A stretch of 48,528 nucleotides of DNA. Source: JBBSOW01 sp038259365 (GTDB lineage Bacteria; Actinomycetota; Actinomycetes; Propionibacteriales; Propionibacteriaceae). Shown here in pieces: positions 9,235 through 17,432 of this stretch (position 1 is its first letter; each line of letters starts with the position of its first letter). Under the pieces are notes generated by a model. That model was given only the letters and a program-made list of their open reading frames with translations, made no database searches and was not told where the DNA came from. The position numbers and the translations under genes were made by a program. The stretch is from NCBI GenBank assembly GCA_038259365.1, contig JBBSOW010000016.1, positions 1-48,528 of the forward strand, in the 5' to 3' direction.

Positions 9235-9878
9235 TGTTGGTCCACCAGACGTTCGAAATCGGCGCTCAAATCGCCGATGGGCGTTGACGGGGTCCACAAT
9301 ACTTCGGCTACGCGATCGGAACCAAAGCCGATCACCTGGGCGCTGTGTCCGATCTCGTAGCCCCCGGAGGGGAGCTTCTTCTTGCCTTGGATATCGACGC
9401 CCAGGTCCTGAGCGACGGCGACGATCTCGTCCAGGTCACCGGTCAGGCCGATGAAGTCGGGGTTGAACCGTTCGAGGTAGGCGCCGATCACCTTGGGCTT
9501 GTCTCGGGCCGGGTCGGTGGTGATGAACACCATCTGGATGTGTTCGCGGGTCTTCTCATCGACGCGCTGCAGCGCCAATGCCGTGTCCGAGAGCACCGCG
9601 ATGCACACGTCGGGACAGTTGGTGTAGCCGAAGAACACCAGGGTGACCGGCTTGCTCGGCGAGGTGCGCAGGTTGAAATCCTGGCCGTGCGCGTCGGTGA
9701 GGGTGGCATCGGGCATCACGTAACCCTGATCCAAGAAGGCGCCGCGATAGCCGCCGTTATCGTCAGTGCGGGTGATGACGGCCGCGGGCTTGGAACACGC
9801 GGACAACAGCAGCGCCAACACTCCGCACAGGGCAATAAGGCGGACAGGCAGACGTCGGGTGGGGGAAGGTGACGTCAC
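9231..9878 (-). CDS. SCO1/SenC-family copper-binding lipoprotein
   Basis: SCO proteins bind copper and act as thiol reductants or metallochaperones, classically for the CuA site of cytochrome c oxidase. The 215-residue product begins with a lipoprotein signal peptide (lipobox LSAC, acylated Cys28), then a thioredoxin-like fold with the metal-binding CPDVC at 88-92 and the distal ligand His178 (GHSAQ). All three classical copper ligands are therefore present. GTG 9878 starts the gene inside a short palindrome (GTGACGTCAC). It is 69 nt downstream of trpA and overlaps the MauE-like gene by 4 nt. Its lipidation would be done by Lgt, encoded three genes downstream. Confidence 0.88.
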   Translation of the reverse strand: MTSPSPTRRLPVRLIALCGVLALLLSACSKPAAVITRTDDNGGYRGAFLDQGYVMPDATLTDAHGQDFNLRTSPSKPVTLVFFGYTNCPDVCIAVLSDTALALQRVDEKTREHIQMVFITTDPARDKPKVIGAYLERFNPDFIGLTGDLDEIVAVAQDLGVDIQGKKKLPSGGYEIGHSAQVIGFGSDRVAEVLWTPSTPIGDLSADFERLVDQQ

Positions 9879-9947
9879 GACCTAACAACTTCTGTCATGG
9901 CGCGATAGTTCCTGCGCACCGGATGAAGGTGGGCTGAGGCTCGCTGG

Positions 9948-10814
9948 CTACAGGGGAGATACGCCGCTCACCAGTTCGGCCACCACGTCGGTCAGGCCCC
10001 CCAACCCGCCTGGGGTCTGGGCGTCCTCGGCGTCGACGAGGGCCTTGACCAGCGCCGAGCCCACGATAACGGCGTCGGCAAACTCGCCGACGTCCTTGAC
10101 CTGGCGTGCGTTGGAGATTCCTACCCCCATCCCGATCGGCAGTCCGTTACTCACCTCACGGACCCGTCGTACGAGGCCTGGACCCGCCGTCGTGGTCTGG
10201 TCGCGTAGACCGGTGACGCCCATCACGGCGGTGGCATAAACCCAACCGCGGCAGGCTGCGACGGTGGTGCGCAGCCGCTCGTCGGTTGTAGACGGAGAGA
10301 CCAGGAAGACCCTATCCAGGTGGTACCTGTCCGAGGCTTCGAACCATGGCCCGGCCTCGTCGGGGGTGAGATCGGGGGTGATCAGGCCGGCTCCCCCGGC
10401 GGCGGCCAGATCGCGCGCGAACGCGTCGACGCCGTACTGCTCGACGAGGTTCCAGTAGGTCATGACCAGCCCGAGCCCGCCGGCTTCGGCCACCGCCTCG
10501 GCGGCGGTGAACACGTCGCGCGTGCGGACGCCGCGCGCCAGAGCGCTCGTGGCGGCGCGCTGGATGATCGGACCGTCCATCACCGGATCGGAGTACGGCA
10601 GGCCGATCTCGACGAGGTCGGCTCCCGGGGCCTCGTCGCCGCCGAGAAGCGTCCGCATGGCGCGGAGCGAGGTATCGACGTCGGGGTAACCGACGGGCAG
10701 GTAGCCCACGAGAGCCGGCCGGCCCGCCTCCCGGCAGCGCGCTACGACGGCGCCGGAGTTGCCGAGCCGCTCAGGATCGAACCGGTGTGACACGGCCTGC
10801 TCGGCGGCGCTCAC
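9948..10814 (-). CDS. trpA: Tryptophan synthase alpha chain
   Basis: TrpA cleaves indole-3-glycerol phosphate and hands indole to TrpB. The 288-residue TIM-barrel product has the catalytic segment LVEIGLPYSDPVMDGP with Glu69 and Asp80, matching Glu49 and Asp60 of the Salmonella enzyme, and the phosphate-binding GVGISN near the C-terminus. GTG 10814 overlaps the trpB stop as GTGA, so TrpB and TrpA are translationally coupled, as expected for a stoichiometric alpha2beta2 complex. It is the last biosynthetic gene before the redox module. Confidence 0.96.
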   Translation of the reverse strand: MSAAEQAVSHRFDPERLGNSGAVVARCREAGRPALVGYLPVGYPDVDTSLRAMRTLLGGDEAPGADLVEIGLPYSDPVMDGPIIQRAATSALARGVRTRDVFTAAEAVAEAGGLGLVMTYWNLVEQYGVDAFARDLAAAGGAGLITPDLTPDEAGPWFEASDRYHLDRVFLVSPSTTDERLRTTVAACRGWVYATAVMGVTGLRDQTTTAGPGLVRRVREVSNGLPIGMGVGISNARQVKDVGEFADAVIVGSALVKALVDAEDAQTPGGLGGLTDVVAELVSGVSPL

Positions 10815-12058
10815 CGATCGTCCCCGCCGGTGCGGTGATCGACCGAGCCGTCCAGGCCGAACCACTCGATGGCGGTGTGCACGTCCTTGTCCCCACGCCC
10901 GGACAGGCAAACCAGGATGATCGGTTGCCGCTCCGGCTGGCTCTGGCTGAGCCGCTGGCCAAGGCGCAACGCCCCGGCCAGCGCGTGGGCGGTTTCGATC
11001 GCCGGCATGATGCCTTCGGTTTGGCTGAGCAGCTTGAACGCCTCCATCGCCTCGGCGTCGGTCACGGGCTCGTACGTCGCCCGCCCCTGATCGGCCAGCC
11101 AGGAATGTTCCGGGCCGACGCCCGGATAGTCCAGCCCCGCCGAGATCGAGTGCGATTCGAGCGTCTGGCCGTCCTCGTCCTGCAGCACATAGGTGCGCAT
11201 GCCGTGCAGCACCCCGACCCGCCCCGCGGCGATGGTGGCGGCGTGTCGCCCGGTCTCCACCCCGTCGCCACCGGCCTCGTAACCGTGGAGGGCCACCCCG
11301 GCGTCGTCGATGAAGTCGGCGAACATCCCCATCGCGTTGGAGCCACCGCCGACGCAGGCCGCGACGGCGTCGGGCAACCGACCGTAGTCGGTGAGCATCT
11401 GGGCGCGGGCCTCGGTGGAGATGATCCGCTGGAACTCGCGCACCATGCCGGGGAAGGGGTGCGGGCCGGCGACCGTGCCGATCAGGTAGTGGGTGTTCTC
11501 GACGCTGGCCACCCAATCGCGCATGGCCTCGTTCATGGCGTCCTTGAGGGTCTGCGAACCGGACTCGACGGCCACCACCTCGGCGCCCAAGAGCTGCATC
11601 CTGGCCACGTTGAGGGCTTGGCGGTCGGTGTCGACCTTGCCCATGTAGACCCGGCACTCCATACCCAGCAGGGCCGCCGCGGTGGCGGTGGCCACCCCGT
11701 GCTGGCCGGCACCGGTTTCGGCGATGAGTCGCGTCTTGCCCATTCGGCGGGTCAGCAGGGCCTGGCCGAGAACGTTGTTGATCTTGTGCGAGCCGGTGTG
11801 GTTGAGGTCCTCCCGCTTGAGCAGGATGCGCGCATTGCCGGCCTGGGCGGAGAACCGCTTCGCCTCGGTGATCGGCGTGGGCCGCCCGGCGTAGTTCTTG
11901 CGCAGGTCGTTCAGCTCGGCGGCGAAGGCGGGATCGGCCGCCGCCTCCCGATTGGCGTCCTCCAGTTGGTCGAGGGCGGCGTACAAGGCTTCGGGCACGA
12001 ACTTGCCGCCGAATTGCGCGAAGTGACCGTGCGCGTCCGGCAACGATGGGGCTGACAC
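10811..12058 (-). CDS. trpB: Tryptophan synthase beta chain
   Basis: TrpB condenses indole with serine on PLP. The 415-residue product has the PLP lysine Lys92 in NHTGSHKIN, the phosphate-binding GGGSNAMG loop, and normal TrpB1 length. GTG 12058 is preceded by AAAGGA with a 6-nt spacer. The frame is open 34 codons further upstream, but that part lacks family similarity. The 127-nt gap after trpC contains a short tandem repeat but no convincing trpM or other gene. It is coupled to trpA downstream. Confidence 0.96.
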   Translation of the reverse strand: MSAPSLPDAHGHFAQFGGKFVPEALYAALDQLEDANREAAADPAFAAELNDLRKNYAGRPTPITEAKRFSAQAGNARILLKREDLNHTGSHKINNVLGQALLTRRMGKTRLIAETGAGQHGVATATAAALLGMECRVYMGKVDTDRQALNVARMQLLGAEVVAVESGSQTLKDAMNEAMRDWVASVENTHYLIGTVAGPHPFPGMVREFQRIISTEARAQMLTDYGRLPDAVAACVGGGSNAMGMFADFIDDAGVALHGYEAGGDGVETGRHAATIAAGRVGVLHGMRTYVLQDEDGQTLESHSISAGLDYPGVGPEHSWLADQGRATYEPVTDAEAMEAFKLLSQTEGIMPAIETAHALAGALRLGQRLSQSQPERQPIILVCLSGRGDKDVHTAIEWFGLDGSVDHRTGGDDR

Positions 12059-12185
12059 AGGAGGTCCTTTCAACGGATACGACAGGGGCCGAGCTGGCCG
12101 AGGGAGCCAAGGCCCCCAGTTTCCTACACTCTCGCAGGGCGCGCCAAGTAGCGACCCCACAGGCCGCCCGAGTCAGCCGCCCAAG

Positions 12186-12995
12186 TCAGCCGCGCGAATG
12201 GTGCACCGCCGGATGCGCACCGGCCGCCACGAGGTCGGACACGGCTTCCCGCGGCGCGGCACCGGTGACCAGGGATTCACCCACCAGCACCACGTCGGCG
12301 CCGTCTTGGGCGAGCTCGAGCACGTCGTGCGGGCCTCGCACGCCCGATTCGGCGATCCGCACGATCCCGTCGGGGATGAGCGGGGCCAACCGTTTGAAGG
12401 TGGTGGGGTCGACCTGCAGGTTTTGCAGGTTGCGGGCGTTGACCCCGATAATGTCGGCGTCGGCCGCGACCGCCCGCGCGATTTCGTCGCCGGTGTGCAC
12501 TTCGACCAGCGGGGTGAGCCCGATCGATCGTGCCCGTTCGATCAACGCGGTCAGCTGGCAGTCCGAGAGCGCTGCGACGATGAGGAGCGCCAGGTCGGCC
12601 CCCGCCGCCCGGGCCTCGAAAAGCTGGTAGGCGGTGACGATGAAGTCCTTACGGAGCACGGGAATGTCCACGGCCCGCCGCACCGCCACCAAATCGGCCA
12701 AGGAGCCACCGAATCGACGCTGCTCGGTGAGCACCGAGATGGCCGCCGCGCCGCCGGACTCGTACTCGCGGGCCAACCCGGCCGGATCTGTGATGTCGGC
12801 CAGGGGACCCTTGCTGGGGCTGGAGCGTTTGACCTCCGCGATGACCGAAACGCCGGCCGCCATGAATCTCGGGCGTGGGTCGATCGAATCGGGCATGGCC
12901 TGGACTCGTTGCTTCAGTTCATCGAGGCTGGTCTGGCGTTGGCGGACCTCGAGGTCCTCGCAGACTCCTGCGACGATGTCGTCAAGTACTCCCAT
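12186..12995 (-). CDS. trpC: Indole-3-glycerol phosphate synthase
   Basis: TrpC converts CdRP to indole-3-glycerol phosphate. The 269-residue monofunctional enzyme has the family signature EVKRSSPSKG (54-63), VLRKDF, GVNARNL and SESGV-type (here AESGV) barrel motifs. ATG 12995 gives the typical N-terminus (MGVLDDIVAG); the upstream frame extension (17 codons) is Pro/Gly-rich and not family-like. It lies between the HGxxPAAW gene (94 nt upstream) and trpB. No trpD or trpF is present in the window, so those steps are encoded elsewhere; a PriA isomerase commonly replaces TrpF in actinobacteria. Confidence 0.96.
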   Translation of the reverse strand: MGVLDDIVAGVCEDLEVRQRQTSLDELKQRVQAMPDSIDPRPRFMAAGVSVIAEVKRSSPSKGPLADITDPAGLAREYESGGAAAISVLTEQRRFGGSLADLVAVRRAVDIPVLRKDFIVTAYQLFEARAAGADLALLIVAALSDCQLTALIERARSIGLTPLVEVHTGDEIARAVAADADIIGVNARNLQNLQVDPTTFKRLAPLIPDGIVRIAESGVRGPHDVLELAQDGADVVLVGESLVTGAAPREAVSDLVAAGAHPAVHHSRG

Positions 12996-13089
12996 GATGG
13001 GGTCCCCCGTTCCTGGTCGATCCCCCGGCGAGCCGGGGGGCTGCACAGTATCGGGCCGGTGCGACCTCGTAGCGATCTTCGCCGGACGG

Positions 13090-13347
13090 CTACATCTTCA
13101 GGTGATGGTTATTGCCATAACCCAGGACCTGCAGCGCCCTGGTGACGATGACCGAGATCGCCAGCAGGCCCACCGAAACGGCGAAGACGATCCAGTTCGG
13201 CCCCAGCAGCACCGCCACTCCCATGAGCACGAAGCCCACCATGGCGATGGCGACACCGGCCCAGGCTGCGGGCGAGCGCCCGTGGTGGTACTTGGGATTG
13301 TGCACATCGGGTGTGTGTTCTTCATCGACTGTGCTGTGCTGGCTCAT
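13090..13347 (-). CDS. HGxxPAAW-family small membrane protein
   Basis: The 85-residue protein carries the diagnostic HGRSPAAW motif at about residues 22-29 and two hydrophobic helices (about 31-48 and 50-68), with short charged ends. Proteins of this family are repeatedly found in actinobacterial trp operons between trpE and trpC, as here. Their function is unknown; co-occurrence with the TIGR02234-type membrane protein suggests a joint role at the membrane in tryptophan metabolism. ATG 13347 has an AGAGGATC-type ribosome site. A 154-nt gap separates it from the upstream gene, enough for an internal promoter, though I do not see a clear one. Confidence 0.85.
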   Translation of the reverse strand: MSQHSTVDEEHTPDVHNPKYHHGRSPAAWAGVAIAMVGFVLMGVAVLLGPNWIVFAVSVGLLAISVIVTRALQVLGYGNNHHLKM

Positions 13348-13501
13348 CGTTGATCCTCTCGATCCGTGCCACAGTTGACATAGCGGCTGATCCGTAGTTC
13401 TAGAACGTTGCCGGGCTCGGAGCCTCTTGAGCTCTTATGTTCCCCATTGTCGCTGAGGCCCGGGATATGTCGAAATCGGGGGTATCTATCGAACCCCAGG
13501 T

Positions 13502-14146
13502 TTAGCGGCGCGGGGAGGGATCGGTCGGATCCTGTCCACGGTCCAGCGCCTTCCACAAGTGGTCGGTGTCGGAGTCTTCGGGCTGGGCGTCCTCGGCGCT
13601 TGCCTCCTCGGCTCTCACATCCTCTGCTCGCTCGAAACGGGCCGCGGTGCCCTCGGCGCGCGCGGAGTTCCCGACGCAGACGAACACCACCGTGGCGCCG
13701 AGGAACACCAGCGCACCGGCGGCGGCGTACAGCCAGGGCCAGATCGTCGCGTCCGCCGTCCAGGTGTCGGCGAGGGTGGTCTTGCGCAGTTCGTCGACGA
13801 TCACCGCGTCGCCAGGCCGGCGAGGTGCACCGCCGAGCACGGCCATCCCTGCCCCCAACACCGCCAGCACCAGGGCCAGCACCCGGCGTCCGAGCCGACG
13901 CAGCGTCAGCGATAGCACGGTGCCCACCAGGCAGACCGTGGCCAGCGCAGCGGACAACCCGGCCGTCGCGGCGTTACCGCTCAGCTCGACCGCCCCCGCA
14001 GCGCTGCCGGAGGCCGGATCGCTGCCTAACCCCATCCCCTGACCGTCGCCGAGGATCCGCCACCACGGTTGAGCCGCCACCGCCAGCCCGCCGATGGCTC
14101 CCGCCAGCAGCGCCAGCCAGCCCCAACGAGCGAGTGCCGGCTTCAC
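13502..14146 (-). CDS. Trp-biosynthesis-associated membrane protein (TIGR02234-type)
   Basis: The 214-residue product has about four membrane helices (near 8-24, 60-78, 85-105 and 135-158), a loop following QPWW after helix 1 that is typical of this family, and a long acidic C-terminal tail (from about 165, rich in Glu and Asp). Such proteins sit directly after trpE in actinobacteria and have no established activity; a role in tryptophan or indole handling at the membrane is inferred from context only. GTG 14146 overlaps the trpE stop by GTGA, so expression is tied to anthranilate synthase. Confidence 0.82.
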   Translation of the reverse strand: MKPALARWGWLALLAGAIGGLAVAAQPWWRILGDGQGMGLGSDPASGSAAGAVELSGNAATAGLSAALATVCLVGTVLSLTLRRLGRRVLALVLAVLGAGMAVLGGAPRRPGDAVIVDELRKTTLADTWTADATIWPWLYAAAGALVFLGATVVFVCVGNSARAEGTAARFERAEDVRAEEASAEDAQPEDSDTDHLWKALDRGQDPTDPSPRR

Positions 14147-15666
14147 GGTCGTGAGATCGGGCGGAGTCGCTCGGCGCGGGCGATGGCGGTCAACACCGCG
14201 GCCGCCTTGTTGCGGCTTTCGGCGTCCTCGTAGCTGGCTTGTGAATCGGCGACGATCCCGCCGCCGGCCTGCACGTGCGCGGTCTGGTGGCGAAGGACCG
14301 CGGTGCGAATGGCGATGGCGGCGTCGGCGTTGCCGTCGAAGTCGAAGTAGCCGACGATGCCGCCGTACAGGCCCCGGCGCGAGACCTCCAGTCTGTCGAT
14401 GATCTCCATCGCTCGGACCTTCGGCGCCCCCGAGAGCGTGCCGGCCGGGAAGCAGGCCATCACCGCATCGACGGCGTCGACCCCGTCCGAGAGCTCCCCG
14501 ACCACCGAGGATTCCAGGTGCATGACGTGGCTGTAGCGCCGCACGGTCATGAACTCCACCACCGAGACCGTCCCGGGCTTGCACACCCGCCCCAGGTCGT
14601 TGCGGCCCAGGTCCACCAGCATGAGGTGTTCGGCGCGCTCCTTGTCGTCGGCGAGCAGCTCGCGTTCCAGTTCGACGTCGAGGGCGGGAGTCGTGCCGCG
14701 CGGCTTCGTCCCGGCGATCGGGTGCGTCAGGGCCCGACCATCGGTGACGGTAACCAGTGCCTCGGGGCTGGAGCCGACGATGTCGAAACCGTCCAACCGC
14801 AACAGGTAGAGGTACGGGCTCGGGTTGGTGAGACGCAGGACGCGGTAGATGTCGAAGGCCGAGGCGGCGGTGTGCACGTCGAAGCGCTGCGAGACCACGA
14901 TCTGGAAGGCCTCGCCGGCCCGGATCTCCTCGACGGCGGATTCGACGGCGCCCGCGTGGCTCTCGGTGCTGGCGTGCGGGCTGAGGTCCAGGCCCGCCAC
15001 CAGCTCGTCGGTGGACAGCCCGAGCGCGGGCACCAGAGCCAGGGACGAGGCGGGTTTGAGGATGTCGTCGACCATCTGGTGTACCCGGTTCACCGCGTCG
15101 GCGTAGGCGGCCTCGAGGCGTTCGGCGGTGTCGTCGAAGTTGATCGCGTTGGCCAGCAGCCAGACCTCGCCGGTTTGATGATCGAAGGCCGCCATGTCGG
15201 TGGTCAACATCATCACCAGCTCCGGCAGCTGAAGATCGTCGACGCAGCCGTCGGGCAGGTTCTCGATGCGCCGCACCGCGTCGTAGCCGATGTAACCCAC
15301 CAGGCCGGACGCGAACGGCGGTAGGTCATCGCGCTGGCCGCTGTTGAGCGACTTCAGCGTCTCGGCCAGCACCTTGAGGGGGTTACCGCCGGTGGGCAGC
15401 CCGCTGGGCGCCTTGCCCTGCCAGACCGCCTCGCCGTTGCGCTCGGTCAACGTCGCGGCGGAGTTGATGCCGACGAAGGACCAACGGGCGAAGTTGCCGT
15501 GCTCGGCCGATTCCAGCAAGAACGTGCCCGGCCGGTCCCCCAGCTTGGCGTACAGCCCGACGGGGGTGAGATCGTCGGCCAACAACCGCGTCCACACCGT
15601 GACGACACGGTGCTTGCGGCCCAGCTCCGCAAACTCGGCTGGCGTGGGTTGCAGGCGATAGGTCAT
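14143..15666 (-). CDS. trpE: Anthranilate synthase component I
   Basis: TrpE makes anthranilate from chorismate using ammonia from a TrpG partner. In the 507-residue product the tryptophan-feedback site motif LLESAEHG is at 50-57 and NPSPYLY at 281-287, so feedback inhibition is probably intact. Chorismate-site motifs HPIAGT (315-320) and PAGTLSGAPK (407-416) are also intact. No trpG lies in the window, so the glutamine amidotransferase (or a shared PabA) must be encoded elsewhere. ATG 15666 overlaps the hisI stop as ATGA. Confidence 0.96.
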   Translation of the reverse strand: MTYRLQPTPAEFAELGRKHRVVTVWTRLLADDLTPVGLYAKLGDRPGTFLLESAEHGNFARWSFVGINSAATLTERNGEAVWQGKAPSGLPTGGNPLKVLAETLKSLNSGQRDDLPPFASGLVGYIGYDAVRRIENLPDGCVDDLQLPELVMMLTTDMAAFDHQTGEVWLLANAINFDDTAERLEAAYADAVNRVHQMVDDILKPASSLALVPALGLSTDELVAGLDLSPHASTESHAGAVESAVEEIRAGEAFQIVVSQRFDVHTAASAFDIYRVLRLTNPSPYLYLLRLDGFDIVGSSPEALVTVTDGRALTHPIAGTKPRGTTPALDVELERELLADDKERAEHLMLVDLGRNDLGRVCKPGTVSVVEFMTVRRYSHVMHLESSVVGELSDGVDAVDAVMACFPAGTLSGAPKVRAMEIIDRLEVSRRGLYGGIVGYFDFDGNADAAIAIRTAVLRHQTAHVQAGGGIVADSQASYEDAESRNKAAAVLTAIARAERLRPISRP

Positions 15667-16043
15667 CGGCGCTCCCCCATCAGGCCCGCGTCGAAACAGG
15701 TGGCGTCGCCGGTGTGGCAGGCGCCGCCCACCTGCTCGACCGTGAGCAGGAGGGTGTCGCCGTCGCAGTCGTGCCGGATCTCGCGCACCGCCTGGGTGTG
15801 GCCGCTGATCTCGCCCTTGATCCACAGCCGCTGACGGCTGCGAGAGAAGTAGGTCGCGCGCCCGGTGCTCACCGTGGTGTCGAGCGCCTCGGCATTCATC
15901 CAGCCCAGCATCAGCACCGCCTTGGTCGAGACGTCTTGGGTCACCACCGGGATGAGGCCGTCGGCATTCCATCTCAACCTCGCAGGCACGTCCGGATTCC
16001 ATGGCGGCTTCGCTGGCATAAGGGGGTCGCTCACGCCTGTCAT
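15663..16043 (-). CDS. hisI: Phosphoribosyl-AMP cyclohydrolase
   Basis: HisI opens the adenine ring of PR-AMP in histidine synthesis. The 126-residue monofunctional enzyme shows the Mg-binding HDCDGDTLL and the zinc ligands Cys in HDCDGD, CHTG and TC near the C-terminus, plus YFSRSRQRLW, all diagnostic. It is the first gene of the trp run and overlaps trpE by 4 nt, linking histidine and tryptophan synthesis, an arrangement also seen in mycobacteria. The HisE pyrophosphohydrolase is not fused. The divergent promoter region to the TIGR03085-type gene is only 82 nt. Confidence 0.95.
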   Translation of the reverse strand: MTGVSDPLMPAKPPWNPDVPARLRWNADGLIPVVTQDVSTKAVLMLGWMNAEALDTTVSTGRATYFSRSRQRLWIKGEISGHTQAVREIRHDCDGDTLLLTVEQVGGACHTGDATCFDAGLMGERR

Positions 16044-16125
16044 TCTGCCTGCTGCGACGAGGTAGACCCAACTGTCTGCGAGCGGGCTCGGTCACCGGGG
16101 TCGCCGGTGGCCTAGAGTCGGAGTT

Positions 16126-16797
16126 GTGAATATTGCCAAGACAGAGCGGGCCGCGCTGTCGGACCTCATGGACCAGGTCGGCCCGGACCACCCGACGCTA
16201 TGCGGAGACTGGGATACCCACGATCTGGCCGTCCACCTGTGGATCCGCGAGACCGACCCGCTCGGCGCGCCGGGGATCCTGGCCAAGCCGCTGGCCGGCC
16301 TGACCGAGAAGCGGAGCAACGAAATCAAGCAGCGTTGGCCGTTCACCGAGCTCGTGGATCGAATCCGCCGCGGCCCCGCCAAGTTTTCGGTGTTCTCCAT
16401 CCCGGGGGTGGACGAGTCCGCCAACGCGGTGGAGTTCTTCATCCACCACGAGGACGTCCGCCGCGCGGGCGCCACCCCGCGGGCGCCTCGCCCGCTGGAC
16501 GACGAGATCCAGGACTGGCTGTGGAAGCGGCTCAAGCTGATGGCCCGCGCGTTCTATCGGCGCTGCGACGTCGGCGTCGTGCTGGAGCGGCGCGCCAACT
16601 CGGACCCCGCGACCGAGACCGGTGCAAACGAGTTCGAGCCCATCCGCGCCATGTCGGGCTCCCAATGCGTCACCGCTGTTGGCCTGCCGAGCGAGGTCAT
16701 GTTGTACTCGTTCGGGCGCCGCGAACAGGCCGACGTCAAACTCATCGGTGAGCCCGACGCGATCGAGCGCTTCAAGGGCGCCGATCTGGCGATCTAG
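16126..16797 (+). CDS. TIGR03085-type metal-binding/maleylpyruvate-isomerase-like protein
   Basis: The 223-residue protein begins with the motif LCGDWDTHDLAVHLWIRE (about 25-42), characteristic of the actinobacterial TIGR03085 family within the mycothiol-dependent maleylpyruvate isomerase/DinB-like four-helix superfamily, where His residues bind a divalent metal. A second block EFFIHHEDVRRA (about 103-114) supplies further histidines. The substrate is unknown; a mycothiol- or thiol-dependent transferase role is inference from the fold. GTG 16126 follows TAGAGT by 7 nt, so the mRNA may be leaderless. It is divergent from hisI. Confidence 0.8.
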   Translation: MNIAKTERAALSDLMDQVGPDHPTLCGDWDTHDLAVHLWIRETDPLGAPGILAKPLAGLTEKRSNEIKQRWPFTELVDRIRRGPAKFSVFSIPGVDESANAVEFFIHHEDVRRAGATPRAPRPLDDEIQDWLWKRLKLMARAFYRRCDVGVVLERRANSDPATETGANEFEPIRAMSGSQCVTAVGLPSEVMLYSFGRREQADVKLIGEPDAIERFKGADLAI

Positions 16798-16839
16798 CTC
16801 GAACCGGCGCACCGACATCGATGCCGATCAGCCTTCCTG

Positions 16840-17112
16840 TCACCAAAGCATGGGCTGAATCTCGTCGCGCTTTCGCTGCTCCTCCCGGTGCTGCTCGAGT
16901 TGCCTGGTGATGTAGTCCGGGATTGGCGTTCCCGTCGCCTCGTATGCCGCCAGCGGGAACCAGTCGGTCATCGCGAGCCCGCGGGCCATGGCGATCTGCT
17001 GAAAGAGGGCCGAATCCGCATACGGCACCCTGATCGTGTGCTGCTGTCGCCCGCCGCCCTTGGGTCGAGGTCCTCGTCGTCCCGTCTGACGCTCAGTGTG
17101 TTGGTTGGCCAT
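16840..17112 (-). CDS. Small ribbon-helix-helix-like protein, possible orphan antitoxin/regulator
   Basis: The 90-residue product has a basic N-terminus (to about residue 22), then a beta-strand/helix/helix pattern beginning HTIRVPYADSALFQQI and MARGLAMTDWFPLAAYEA that resembles the Arc/MetJ-type ribbon-helix-helix DNA-binding fold, then a charged coil with many Glu, Gln and Arg. ATG 17112 has GAAAGGA about 8 nt upstream; a 24-codon upstream extension is Arg/Cys-rich and unlikely. No toxin gene is adjacent. A 15-bp palindrome lies 26 nt upstream of the start and could be its autoregulatory site. Family assignment is by pattern only. Confidence 0.6.
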   Translation of the reverse strand: MANQHTERQTGRRGPRPKGGGRQQHTIRVPYADSALFQQIAMARGLAMTDWFPLAAYEATGTPIPDYITRQLEQHREEQRKRDEIQPMLW

Positions 17113-17432
17113 GAGCCAGTCCTTTCTACGGGTGGTTGGGGAATTTTTCCCCTTTCCCCTACAGCAGCTGCGGTTGCCTAACAAAACGTGACAGGAGTTC
17201 CGATCCTTTTTTTCACCTCACGTCACCGTCGCCGGTTCCAACCTCGGCATTTGAGCGGGTTTATGGCGCTATGGCCACTGCGGCCGCTCAGAACCGTGGT
17301 TGGAACCGCGTCTCGGCTGACCGCCTCTTGGCCGACCACTCTCGGCGGAGGCGAGTGTGCCCGCAGGTCCCGTATGAGGCGCCCTGCCCGGCATCTGAGG
17401 CAGACCGCGTCTTGGTCGGGCATCCTGGAGGC
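17113..17432. other. Intergenic region with palindrome and spaced inverted repeat
   Basis: No gene is visible here. The AT-rich part next to the small regulator holds the 15-bp palindrome GGGGAATTTTTCCCC (17138-17152), perfectly self-complementary apart from its 3-nt centre. Further right, GGTTCCAACC (17234-17243) and GGTTGGAACC (17298-17307) form perfect 10-bp inverted arms around a 54-nt spacer. The first could be an operator; the second could be a hairpin, an operator pair or the ends of a small decayed element. Confidence 0.5.

Noticed and set aside
9869..9878. GTGACGTCAC palindrome at the SCO1-like start
   Set aside because: Ten bases overlapping the first codons; too short to treat as an operator without conservation data.
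12059..12160. A tryptophan-containing leader peptide before trpB
   Set aside because: The frame upstream of trpB has two Trp codons, but they are not adjacent, there is no ribosome site, no terminator/antiterminator pair, and it lies inside the operon.
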